A model generated the notes under the pieces. That model ran no database searches and had not been told where the DNA came from. It was given only the letters and a program-made list of their open reading frames with translations. Source: Phalacrocorax aristotelis (lineage: Eukaryota; Chordata; Aves; Suliformes; Phalacrocoracidae). Taken from it: a stretch of 64,000 bases of DNA. This document shows positions 27,716 to 39,130 of this stretch, piece after piece; the first letter of the stretch is position 1; every line of letters starts with the position of its first letter. The stretch spans positions 8,259,401 through 8,323,400 of the forward strand of contig NC_134310.1 of NCBI RefSeq assembly GCF_949628215.1. Direction: 5' to 3'. Made by a program: the position numbers and the translations under genes.

Positions 27716-28496
27716 AGGGGGGTAGAAAAAGGTGATTCTCAACTAACTGGGACAAATTCCTAAGACCTAGACAGTTACCCCAGTCTGCTGACTCACAGGG
27801 AAGGATAACCTTCAGAACAGAGGGGCCAGAGACCTACATCCCATTCCCGGTCACACCACAAGTTGTTCAGGATCTTTTCACTCCTCCATCCCTCACACAG
27901 GGGATCAGACTCACAACCCCATGGTTAAGCACCATGACAGCTTTGTGGGTTAAGGTCTCAGTCTGGTTTGCCACCAACCTCCGCTTCAGAAAGGCACATT
28001 CCAAAGACTGTTCCTTGTTATCCCTTGTACCCCACCCATGTGTATTTTTTGCACAGGATCAGAAGGCCAGGACTGGAACGGGAATACCACAGGAGTGGCT
28101 GCAGCCAGAAAAGTGGCTAAAGAGATGCTATGGACTGGGAAAGGAAACTTTTCAAGGGGTTCATCCAAAAGACCACTCTCTCTCAGACAGGTAGATCTCG
28201 CATGACCTCGCTGGTTCCTCCCTTTACCTTACCTGCTCAAGACCTGCTTCTTTGGGTCTTACACAAAGGGCTAAATTTATAAAGTCAGAGGGATCACCCA
28301 CATGAAGAAACACACAGGATACACCCCCCCAGGAGGACCCATTTCATCTTGTTGCTATTAATACCTAGAACATCATTTGCACAAACAAACTATCCCTTCT
28401 CCATCATTTCTGGGCTCACTTCTGATTTGTCCCAGAAACCCCAGCCAACACACATTCACCCTTCTCTAGTGCACACTTCCATCCAAAACCCAAATA

Positions 28497-28517
28497 TTTT
28501 TTTTTTTTTTTTTTTTT
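28497..28517. repeat. T21 homopolymer
   Basis: Twenty-one consecutive T residues in the CSNK1G2 intron. No retroposon body or target-site repeat is visible around it. Confidence 0.9.
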
Positions 28518-29239
28518 GAGTTAATTACTTGTGTTTCTAGTTCCCGTCACCTCTTTCAGTCCCTGCAGACAGGACGCTGCTCTCCTGGCTCCCTCAATTC
28601 ATTATACAGCCAATTTGTGGGCTTAAACCCATCAACACTCATTATGGAAGTGGGCCAAGACTTCCCACAGCTGCGCAGTGCTGTTGGGTGCCCACCCACA
28701 GCCAGCCCCGTGGGTGCACACTCAGAGGGGCTGCCAGCCACACTCTGGAACACAAGCCCCTCCATGGCCTATCTTCCTATATAGCCCCCAATCGCCTCCG
28801 AATTCCAACACCACGTCGCCCTCCGAGCTCTGACAAAAGCCTTTGCTTCCCCAGTGCCAAACCTGTCACTAAAAGCCAGAGCCATGCTCCAGCTGGACTT
28901 GGCAGCCCTCAATCCCAGCCTGAAGCTGAGCTAAGGAGAGCCTGCAGGCCCTTTGCTACACTGGAAGAAGGAAGTTCTCAGCATTTCAGAGCTGGGCTGA
29001 ACTCTGTGCACAGGAGCCTGGGCAAAGCCTTCCCCTTGGGCTAGCTTGCAAATAGCTGTGTGCCTTTGATTTCAAGAGGAAACATGTTCTTTCTGTATCT
29101 AAGCTAACTCAGCTAAAATAGTCAAGGATGGCAAAAGCATCCAATCAAGAGCACTGAGCACGAGAAGCTGGGGCAGAGGGTTATCATGTAGCTAAGGGTG
29201 TCCAGACTTCACATCCAGACCCAGAATTACTAACCTGCC

Positions 29240-29320
29240 CTGTCTGCAGAGAGGGGCTGCCTGACCTGCCTAAGGCCACCTAAGGAGCTGGGAACAGAGG
29301 ACCAGGCTCCTCTCCATTGC
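29240..29320 (-). mobile_element. MIR-like CORE-SINE relic
   Basis: CTGACCTGCCTAAGGCCACC followed by AGGAGCTGGGAACAGAGGAC resembles the reverse-complement MIR segment around the conserved CAAGGTCACACAG block. It is short and weak. Confidence 0.4.
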
Positions 29321-32300
29321 CACATCATCACGCACCACAACTGGCCCACACAGCCTGCAGAGACGCCAGCATAACCCAACCTGAATTTTGACTTACACCT
29401 CTGGCATCCCCGCACACAGCTCCACACAGCCGCTCTCTGCCTGGAAACGCGGGACAAGCTCAACACCGACTGGCAGTGACAAACACCTTCAGGGGCTTAC
29501 TGGAGGCTGTGTGACAATGTTTGTGGCACACTGCAAGAAGGATCACAGAGAAAGATGACAGAAGCAGCCACAAGCACCTCATCAAGCAGGTCCAGGGAAT
29601 GGGAAATCCTGTCATTAACAGGATTCACTGCAGAGGATTTCACAGCTAATGAAGTCTCACCACCAAAGACCACAGAGAAAGCAAAAGCAGCAGAGCATTT
29701 CTTTTCCAATAAGCTGCTTTTAGTGGGTAGTTTACACAGCCTTCAGCCTGGCTGCCCACACCAGCCCCAGCTGGAAAGCAGCTCCAAACCTGTGCCTTTA
29801 AATCCCCCTTGGCGGCGGGAGCACAGGACTGGGGCCATGCAAGCAGACACACCCTGCGCCACTGCCTGCTCCAGCCACCGGAGCACACAAACATTTCCTC
29901 CCAGACACTCCTGTGCTGCAGCTCCACCAGAGCAGCCTCAGTACCTGCCAGAGCTGTGCCAGAAGAGGAGCACAGGCTGTTCCATGCAGATCTGTAAATA
30001 CAGAGGTTTAAAGTAACTTCCTGAAATGCCCCGCTCCCCCCCCAGCAGTGGATGTTCTTCCCTCAAACTTCTTCCTTAAGGCAAATACTTAGGGTCTAAC
30101 AGGCATTCCTCATCACAGGCACAAGTTAAATATTGGCCCTAAAACAGCAGCAAGTGCCTTTAAATTATTCTGGCTGCAAAAGCACCACTCTGGACTTTAA
30201 TTTCTAGCTCTGAACAAAAATAGGAGCAAAGCACCAAGTGTCACACTTCTCCAGGGAGAAATCCGATTTCAAGCTCTGCACATCCCCTGCCAGTATGACA
30301 ACCAGCAGCAGGAACTGTCCCCTGCTCATCCATTATCACACCTCGGGTGTCTGCTGTCACCAAGCCAAGCCTGCTGCAGCACATCCTCTGCGCTGTGCAC
30401 AGGAATATTCTGAGTCTCATTTCCAGGTCTGTGCTTACATACTCAGAGACATTAGAGAAGACCTGCTGGGAACCGTGGGTGCCATCCAGACTGCAGCGAG
30501 GGCATTTGCACGCATTGTCCTCCCCGCTCTGGTTGCGCCACTGCCATTCTCAAATGCACCCACCTTTCCATCCATGCCTGGCAAACTGATATCTCAGATG
30601 CAGAAGATGCTCTAAGCTGTTCCTGCTATGCAGGCAGCTCAGCTCCCTGATGGACGTGCTAGCTCTTGCAAGAAAACCTCTCAGCAAGGTGGGAGCCCAA
30701 GAAGTCAGAGAGATGTCAGCACAATAGAAGGGAAAAAAAAAATATGCAGTGAGGTCAGTATACCCAAAGTATGGCTACACCCGGGCTCTTGGACGCCATG
30801 AGCATTTTCCATACAGAACAGGGGAGCAGAGCTCCTGTCGTGACTTTGCAGCCAGGACCAAGTGCTGGAGCCCCTGCGGAGCTGGCCTCGCCTCACCCCA
30901 AAGTAGCCCTGCGATGCCACGTCGCTGCTGAGCCAAGCCCATCGGCAGACGGGGCTTCTACATCACCATGCTGCTCACATACCTCCTGCTGAAGGCAGGC
31001 CTGCGTCTGTGCCTCGCAGCCAAGGTGGAGGAGCCCCTGCCAAAAACCACCTGAAACCAGAGTTCGCTCCAACGCAAGGGGTCTGCCTGCCATTTCTTCA
31101 TAACAAAATGCTGCAACAGATCTACCCAGCAAGCTTTAGCTAGAGAAAGGTTACTGCAGCACAGGTGTGCCTGAACAGCACACTACACAGTAACTCACAT
31201 TCACAGTGTTTATTCTATATCCAGCTAAATTCAGCATGGTGTATTAACTGAGCTTCCCTTTCACTCTCCTGAACTTGGTGCATGTGGCCCCTGTAAGCCC
31301 AAGGAGCATCTTGCTTGGCTCCCCTTGCTCCAAGCAGTGGGCCTGGGAGAGAGGAGAGGGGCCTGAGTGGTAGAGAGCTGCTCCCTGGCAACATCTCCTG
31401 CTATCGTGTGAGATTAAGAGCTGCAAGAGTCTGCTGTGCTGGAATTCCCCTCTCTGCTCCATTCCCTGCACAAGAACACCTACTACTACAGGCTGGAGAA
31501 TCTGCTGGGGACTCTGACAATCTCTTCTTGGGATCCTCTGATCAGGCAGACACCCCTATGAAAACAGCACAGGTTTAAAACCAGCAAGTTACCCTGGAGG
31601 AAACATTAAAGCTCCATCCCTCCAAGCACTTCCTATTCCTTCCCCAGCTGCCAAAGCCCACTGAACAACAAGCTCCAGCAAGCAAGTTTGTGCAGGAATT
31701 CCCAAGGCTTAAGGCAGAGGCTAGTCTGTACCCATCAGCACCAACACCTCCGGTGCCTCGTCCCATGGCACGCTGACCCCACACCCACCAGAGGTGCCTG
31801 CTGCTCCTCATCTCCTGGCTGTGAGCAGTCCCTTGAACATCCAGACCATACCTCTGTGCCCAGCACTTGTTTTAAGTCACGTCCTTAATACACTCTGTAC
31901 TTGGGAACACAAAAGCCAGGCTTCAACTCAAACCCGCATCGCCTTTGGGATAAGATGAATCGGCATAGTTGGGGGCAGGGGGATTCCAGGAGAGCCTTAG
32001 CCTGCCCCTCGCCCACACATACAGCACAGAAAGCGCTGGAAAGCATCATCCTCTCCCTGCATCAAACTGGGGAGACCACACAGAGAGTATAAACTTCATC
32101 ACTGCCAACAGCCCATGCTAAAAAAAAGACAAGAAAAAGGGTTTCTTGCTTTGTTTTTTATACTTCAGCGCTATCTCAAAAAGCAAAAAAAAGCAGCAGC
32201 TTTTTCTACCTGAAAACATCAGGCAACGACAGGAGTCCTTAAGAATGGAGCTTCTGAGTAGTACAAAACCATTACACCTCCATTCTGGTTTTAAATTGGA

Positions 32301-35300
32301 TTACCACTGACCCTTCAGAGGCTGTCATCCAGCCCCCCGCACCCAGGCAATAGCCATTCTTCCAGCCTTCAGACTGGGAAGGGGAAGGAAACCCCAGAGA
32401 CATGGCTTTTCTCCCAGGCTACCCACAAACCCCTCCCAGCACCGCTCCTCCTGCACAGGTCTGCTCAGCTGCAGATCGTGGGGCTGCAAAGCTCCTCCAG
32501 AGGAAAGCTTCACAAAATCCAAGTTCAAGACCAACCGTAACCCCTGTTTATGAACTTAGGAACATCCCCCTCAGGCTGACAAAGCCTGCGCATCACCTGC
32601 CAACTGTCTAATTCACCATTTGGAAAGCAAAAGCCAGGCCTCCCTCATTAAAAACCATTACATAACATTAAATAACAAAGGGCTACAGGACACCCTTTGG
32701 TTGGCAGACATGTAAAATTGAATGATTAAAAAAATTTAACACTTCTTTCCTCTAGACTCTCAGCATCTCAAACACCCTGGGAGCCCAACAGGCACCTTAT
32801 TTCCAAGACCTGGCTGCAACAGGGTCTTGGCTCATTCCAACACCTGCTCTCGCATTCAGCTTACTGTCACCTCTGCCCCACAGACACTAAACGAAACTCA
32901 GCACTTCCCAGCTCTGTTTCAGAGCACCATCCCCAGACAGCGGCAGGGCTGTGTTCTGCTGCCCAACATCTGACACTGGAGAGGAAGCAGAGATCTCAGC
33001 CCCGCAGCATGGGGAACCCTTCCCAGGCCTGAGGCTCAGCTCCTCTGGACCTTGCAGGACAGGACTCCAGGCCTCCCTCACATCACCATCTTTGTGCAAG
33101 TCTTTTTAGCAGATGAGATCATGAGAACACTTGGTTTTACTGCCACAGGTGAACTAATCTCAAGACAGAGACCATTGTTTCCTATGAGTGAGAATGTTTA
33201 TGCTGCAACATTTTAAGCAACACGGGTCTGACTGCAGCAGAGAAGCAGGTACTGCTTTGAAAACACGACTGTCACCAACCTTCTAGCAGAACACAGACCT
33301 CATGGGCACTGGGAAGTCTTCCTGGACACAGGGCGAACTTCTACCTGTCATCTTTTTGGAACCAGAGAAGCCAATTTAAAGTCTTTCAAGAACTAATTGA
33401 ATTCCTCTACTCCAAGAGCAAACTCTCCTTACTGCGAGCTGTGAAAGAAACCATGCACATCTTGCTCCATGCAGCATTTTAAAGCACCTTGCAAAGCCTT
33501 ACCTACAAGTTTCAGCTTACCTGAAGAACAATTTGCTACATCGCACAGCGTGGGCTCACCTCAGGGCTTATCAAGTGCAGCAATCTGCTGCAACATTACT
33601 ATCACAGCAAGCAGAAGACAGGAAGACTTTTTGTGGTTTTACACACACTGCACTTGCACCCAGCTCACATTGTACCACCTCTCCCTCCCTATCACAGCAG
33701 GGCTGGCAGAACCCACAAACCATGGGGATCATAGCTCTGAGCACCTCGAGTTGAGACAAGCCTTGAAAGAGCAGCCCCATGTTCCACCCCAGCTGCCAAA
33801 GCACCATCCAGCAGCTGATGGTGTAGTAAAGACAGGGCAGGAGGTGTCCTGGAACATCTCAGCTCAATGCATGCTCTGCAGTAAGCTTTTGGGTTTTTTT
33901 TTAAGCCAGTTATTAGGAATAACACATCAACGTAACATGCAAGGGAGGGGGTGTGCAACACTAAGGGCTGCAGCCTGTGCAGGGATTTAAAAGAATCCTC
34001 CAGGAGATGGAAGATTCAGCTAGTGTGAATGTGGGAGCCAGACAGAGAGCCCAAACACTCTGCATTCAGCTGATCCAGCAGAAAAATCACCTTTCCACTT
34101 TCCTCACAACTGAGCTCTGCTTCTTCTCTACAGCAAGGGACCTACCGGAGATGCAGACTGCCAGTAGGAAGTATAAACATCCATTCTAATAAGAACCCAA
34201 AACTATTTATAAGCACACAGCTTTTCTAATGGGAAGATAACTTGTCCTCCAGCAGAATCCCAGAGTTGCTGAAAGAGCTGCTCCCTGTCCTTCCCCTCCC
34301 AGCTCACAGGGTACAGCAGGACCGAGGCAGTCTCCAAGCCATGCCACATCTGGACCCGAGGAAGGAGGCTCAGTTTCACACCACCTCACTGTGGCCAGGA
34401 CAAGGCAAGTCTGCCTAGTCAAAGCCCAACTACAGGGCTGTGGGCAGAGCTGTTCCCACAAGCTCTGAGCAAAAAGCTGTTGTAAGCACACAAAGGAAGC
34501 TCCTGCATTGGCACCCAAGTCTCCCCACTCTCAGCAGCACTATGAGGGGAGAAGGCTCAACTCCTGACACAGCTGGAAGTCACAGGAGTAGTGCAAGGCA
34601 AACCAGGCCACTGAGCACTAGAAGCAAATGCCACATCAACCAGCCCTGCCGAGTGAGAGGAGATCATCTCTTCCACAGCCCTGAGGTCTGCACCCCTCCT
34701 GCAGAGCCCCAGGAAGGAGCCAAAGCACAGCAGGGGTTGCCACTCACCCAAGGCTTCCTCAACACCTCAGATAAGCCTTTAGCACCTGTAGTGCTGCAGT
34801 TCCCCTATCCAAAAGGCAGAGATAAACAGCTTCCTACCCAGACTGGCTCATGCGAGGACTGGTCCTTCTGGCAGCCTGTAACGCACCCAGACCGGAGGCT
34901 AGGCACAAACCTGGATGGACCAGGCAAAGCAAAGGACTGCTGTTCCAGCACAGCCCATCAGAGCTCCTCCTAGCTAGGAAAACCATGGTGCGGGGGGAGA
35001 GAAGGCTACAGAGCACAATCAGGCCCGAGTCCAGCAAACATGTTTATTGGCAGTTGCTCTCAGACATAGTCTCTTCCGGCCCAGTGGGGCTGGAGGGGGT
35101 GGGGGGAAAAATACTGATTGTCCATGAGCACAACCCTCGTGTCGTTCCTATTGATCCGCTGAGTCACTCCTGTATTAACAGTTTTGACAACACTCAGGCT
35201 GCACAGGAGCTTGAAGACTGACTACAAAACACAGCAATGTGAAGCCTCTCTACGTACTGACACCAGCGGAGAGAAGCACTCGCAGGGCAGAATCCAGAAA

Positions 35301-36739
35301 CCTGCTGAACAGCAAGTGCCAACTTCCTCCTCTCCACTCGCTCTTCTGAAGAGTGCTGCAACAAGAAAACCAAACACAAACCACGCTGCAAGGGCAGGAA
35401 CACAGAGCTCCATTCAGCACGCCCAGAGAAACTGCCCAGAAAGAAGTCTCCCCTGCAAACCACCACCAACTGCACCCCAGCCATTTTAATGCGAGTGTAA
35501 ACCAGAGCAGATGTTTTAGCAAAGAAACTACAGAACTGATTTATAAGGCCTTACAGATTTGTAAGCTAACAAGGAGATCATCACACCCTGAGGCAGACTG
35601 ACACGGGAGGGAAGCCATCTCTACAAGCTAAGGAGACAATTGCCCCTGGGGGCATCCGGGGGCTCCCCAAGCACACAAACCACCCCAGACGTGAGAGGAG
35701 CCACCACCAGATTGGTGTTAGACCATCCTCGACTGCGCCACAAGACTACAACCCACCCAGAGGCCCAAAAGGTGCTAAGCCGCGATAAAATCATCACCGA
35801 ACTACGCTCCTATCTGTAATGCACCAAATTAAAACAAAACCAACAAATCTTTGGCAAGCTCCTCACAGCAGTTGAGCCTACCCCACCAGAGAAGGCCTCT
35901 CCACAGGATCCCCATGGAGGCCTCCTGCCCTAATTGACAGCAATTCTTTTTCAGACACACTGGCAAACACCAAACATTTTCTCCAATCTGTTATATAAGG
36001 CCCAGTTTTTAAGCCTCCATGCTGGCAGTGGGGAGATGGGGGCACGCCACATGTGGCAGGCTGACGGGACAGTCCAGCTGACATATGAATTTACACAGTC
36101 CTCAGAATTCATTTCCAGATATCCAACCACTTGTTGTACAAAGGGAAAACAAAGGGATTAGTTAACGAGGCAACTTCCAAACATGCTGGTGTGAACCACT
36201 CACATGCCTGCAGTCCATTTTACACATTGTTTGATTCGGGTCCCCGTTACCTCTAGCTTGTTCAGAGCAGACTAATTTCATGGCAACTTGAAAGAGGTTT
36301 AACAAACTTCATTTTCTAACTTCAGAAATACACCTAACATGGCAGGACCCCACGCTGCCCAGACCACAAGCCATCTCTCAAAGACACCTTCCTGGACATC
36401 CCCACACCTCCCTGGTCCAAGGGCCTCCCTCAGTTCCCCTCCACCAGCCACGGAAGAGGAGCCACAGGCCTCCAGGGGCCCAGCTCCATGGGAGAGCTGC
36501 TTCTCGGCTGCAGAGCTCTCCTCCAGGCTGCCTTAGGAACAGCTAAAGTCAGCTCCAGTCTGGTGGGGTAAGAAGGGGGAGGGTATTTTTTCCTGTTTCT
36601 CACATTCATCCTCACCCGCTTTGCTAAAGAAAAAAAAAAAAAAAGCTATTTTAAATACCAGATTCAGCACAGTCCCTTTTCCCCAAATAAACACTTCCCA
36701 GCCCCTCTGGAGAGAGGGAAGCCACACACAAAGGAGCCA

Positions 36740-37690
36740 ACATCCTGCGACGCTCCGGCTCCGCGGGCAGGGCGCCGGCTGGGGGACACAACCGGGGAGG
36801 CCCGACCCCATCCCCGCCACCGGCCGGGCCTTAGGGAGGGGGGCGGGGGGGTCGCGATCTTGGGTGGACCCGGACCCCGTCCGAAAGGCTACGGAACGGG
36901 CACGGCCGGGAAGAGCCGGCGGGAGGCGGCCCTGGGCCCTCGGCACGACCCCAACCCCTCAGACCCCCCCCAGCCCCCCAGCCCAGCCCGGGCCTCCCCC
37001 GGCACCTACCGCGGCCCCCTCCGCCCCCTGTCCCCGCCGTCCCCGCCGGAGGCGCCGCCCGGCCCCCCCCCGGGCACTGCCCGGTCCCGGCCAGGGCGAC
37101 CCGCAGCAACAGGGCACCCCGACTCAGCCCCGGCGCCCCGCAGCCGCCGTTACCTCGGCGGGCCCCTCAGCAGCAGGCCGCGCTGCCGCTGCCCCGCGGC
37201 CGCCTCCCCATGGCGGCGCCCCCGGCCCAGCTCTCCTCACGCCTCCCCTCACCACTCCGCGGGCAGCGGCCAGCCAGCCACAACCCTACGCCAGTAGCGT
37301 AGGCTCCGCTCGCACCCATGCGCCCCCCCGCCACGCCACCAGCGCAAGCGCCCTTCCTGAATATCAACTCCGAGGCGGAGAAGTCCGGCAGAGCTCGGCG
37401 CAAGCGCAACCTACAGGAGGGTGGTGGTGCAACGGAGTTGGCGTAAGGCGCATTCGAGAATAGCAGGCTTGAGGCGAAGCGGCGGGAGGACGGCTTTGCG
37501 GCGGCGCGGGGTACTTTACGGTAGCGCCGCGCTTGGCGGCTACCGGCGGGGGCCTCCCTTTAACTCCCTGCTGCTCGGCGGGCGGCCTGGGGTCCGGCGT
37601 CTGGTTCCGCTGTGGGGCCGCCCCCGCCTTGCCTGCAGGCGCCGGTATAGGGCCCAGCTGCCCCCTCGGGCTCCGGCCCCGCTATAGGGT
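36740..37690. promoter_or_regulatory. CSNK1G2: CpG island, probable CSNK1G2 promoter
   Basis: About 950 bp are strongly GC-rich with dense CpG, unlike anything else in the window. The island lies upstream of CSNK1G2 in the right orientation and downstream of the SCAMP4 3' end. A donor-like site (CGAG|GTAACGG at 37154/37153, minus strand) would end a short noncoding exon. Promoter-like motifs are two GCGCAAGCGC elements (37342-37351, 37398-37407; NRF1-like with a mismatch), an ETS-type CTTCCTGA at 37353-37360, and a perfect 7-5-7 inverted repeat at 37285-37303. No TATA box is obvious. The start site cannot be fixed from sequence alone, and divergent transcription is possible. Confidence 0.75.
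37154..37310 (-). other. CSNK1G2: Proposed 5' noncoding exon 1 of CSNK1G2
   Basis: The minus strand inside the CpG island has a good donor (CGAG|GTAACGG). A noncoding first exon ending here would splice to the acceptor at 8656. The right-hand limit is arbitrary because the start site is unknown. A second donor-like site (GCCGCG|GTAGGTG, near 37010) is an alternative. Confidence 0.35.
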
Positions 37691-37861
37691 AGGGGACCCT
37701 ATAGGGGTACAGCCTTCTATAAGGGACGGGTCCCGCTGCGGGACGTGGCCCCCGGTATGGGCACCGTCCTCAGGCCGGGGCACATCCCCAGCGCAGGGGA
37801 CAGGCCTCAGCACAGACACAGCCAGCTATAGGGGACGGGTTCCAGTACAGGCCATATCGAT
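37640..37861 (+). repeat. Degenerate GC-rich tandem repeat, left part
   Basis: Variants of TATAGGGGACGGGTCCCG recur at irregular 20-50 bp spacing: TATAGGGCCCAG, TATAGGGTAGGGGACC, TATAGGGGTACAG, TATAAGGGACGGGTCCCG, TATGGGCACCG and TATAGGGGACGGGTTCC. The array begins at the edge of the CpG island and stops where CR1 sequence starts; similar units resume after the CR1. Confidence 0.55.
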
Positions 37862-39006
37862 GTCATCTTTTGGATTTCGATCCTGTCTCTCGCAGTCCCC
37901 TCCTGGACAAAATGACCAGCACACAGCTGGGTAAACATACAGTGCAATGGATGAGCAATGGGCTGAGGCTGATGGGTCGGGATCAAAGGGTTATTGTAAA
38001 TGGGGTTACATCGGGCTGGCAGCTGGTCACTAGTGGGGCTTTGCAGGGATCCATCTTGGCACCCTAAGACACCCTTTAATCTCTTCATAAACGAACGTGG
38101 ATGCAGGACTGGAAGGAATACTAATTAAGTTTGCTGATGACACAAAATTGGGAGGAGCTGTTGACACTCTCGAGAGCAGAGAGGCCCTGCAGAGGGATCT
38201 GGACAGACTGGAGAGCTGGGCAATCGCCAACCGTGTGGAGTTTAACAAGGGAAAGCACCAGATTCTGCACCTGGGGCACAGCAGCCTTGGCTGTACAGAC
38301 AGGCTGGGGAACGAGAGGCTGGAGAGCAGCTCTGCAGAGGGACCTGGGGGTTCTGGTCAATGGCAAGTTGAACATGAGCCAACAGTGTGCCCTGGCAGCC
38401 GAGGGCCAACCGTACCCTGGGGTGCATCAAGCCCTGCATCACAGCTGGGTGAGGGAGGGGATTGCCCTGCTCTGCTCCACGCTGGTGCGGCCTCACCTCG
38501 AGTGCTGTGGGCAGTGTTGGGTGCCACAGGACATTAAGGGTATAAAGCTACTAGAGAGTGTCCAGAGGAGGGCCACAGAGTTGGGGAAGGGTTTAGAGGG
38601 GAAACTGTACGAGGAGCGGCTGAAGTCCCTTGGTTTGTTCAGCCTGGAGCAGAGGAGGCTGAGGGCAGCCCTCATGGTGCTCTGCAGCTCCCTCCTGAGG
38701 GGAGGAGGAGGGGCAGGTGCTGATCTCTCCTCTCTGGTGACCAACGACAGGACCCAAGGGAATGGCAGGGAGATGTGCCAGGGGAGGGTTAGGCTGGGTA
38801 TTAGGAGAAGGTTCTTCCCCCAGAGGGTGGTGGAGCCCTGGAACAGGCTCCCCAGGGAGGCATCACGGCACCAAGGCTGGCGATATTCCAGAAGCACTTG
38901 GACAAGGCCCTCAGAGCCATGGTGTGAATTTGGGGCTGTCTTGTGCAGGGACAGGAGTTGGGCTTGATGATCCTTGTGGGTCCCTCAGGACATTCTATGA
39001 TTCTAT
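37862..39006 (+). mobile_element. CR1 LINE, 5'-truncated, young subfamily
   Basis: The plus strand holds the 3' part of CR1 ORF2. It starts in the RT block around DFDPVSRSPLLDKM, continues through NGVTSGWQLVTSGALQGS and the catalytic FADDTKLGG motif, then the C-terminal region and 3' UTR, ending GGACATTCTATGATTCTAT. Frameshifts and stops break the frame (e.g. after the GSILAP block). The last ~590 bp are about 98% identical by hand count to the inverted copy at 62105-62714. It is inserted inside a degenerate GC-rich tandem repeat just outside the CpG island. Confidence 0.92.
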
Positions 39007-39130
39007 ATTGACCCAGTTATAGTGGACAGGCCCCGAAATGTGGCTGAGTCCCCCGCTAGCGCACAGCCCCAGCCTCAGGTGCAGCCCCCAGTATGACACA
39101 CAGCCCCGCTCTAGGGCCCAACTAGTGCTA
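39007..39130 (+). repeat. Degenerate GC-rich tandem repeat, right part
   Basis: Directly after the CR1 tail come TTATAGTGGACAGGCCCCG, then GCACAGCCCCAGCC and CACAGCCCCGCTCTAGGGCC. These resemble the units left of the CR1, so the LINE seems to have split one array. Confidence 0.45.

Larger units (their letters stand above)
8656..37153 (-). other. CSNK1G2: Large first intron of CSNK1G2
   Basis: This 28.5-kb stretch lies between the coding-exon acceptor (8656) and the proposed first-exon donor in the CpG island (37153). I see no coding exon on either strand: open frames are short, overlap one another in several frames and lack domain motifs. Contents: a 70-bp CR1 tail (9808-9877), MIR-like relics, an (AC)9 tract at 15275-15292, a C12 run at 17870-17881, a T15 run at 18135-18149 and a T21 run at 28497-28517. 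The rest is unique intronic DNA in which I see no other structure. Confidence 0.65.

Noticed and set aside
27890..27945. tRNA-like or tRNA-derived SINE head (GGGGATCAGACTCACAACC)
   Set aside because: Only one B-box-like block; no A box, no cloverleaf, no tail.
36621..37463. 280-codon plus-strand open frame over the CpG island
   Set aside because: Its composition is Pro/Ala/Arg-rich as expected from CpG-island DNA; other frames there are also open, and no domain is seen.
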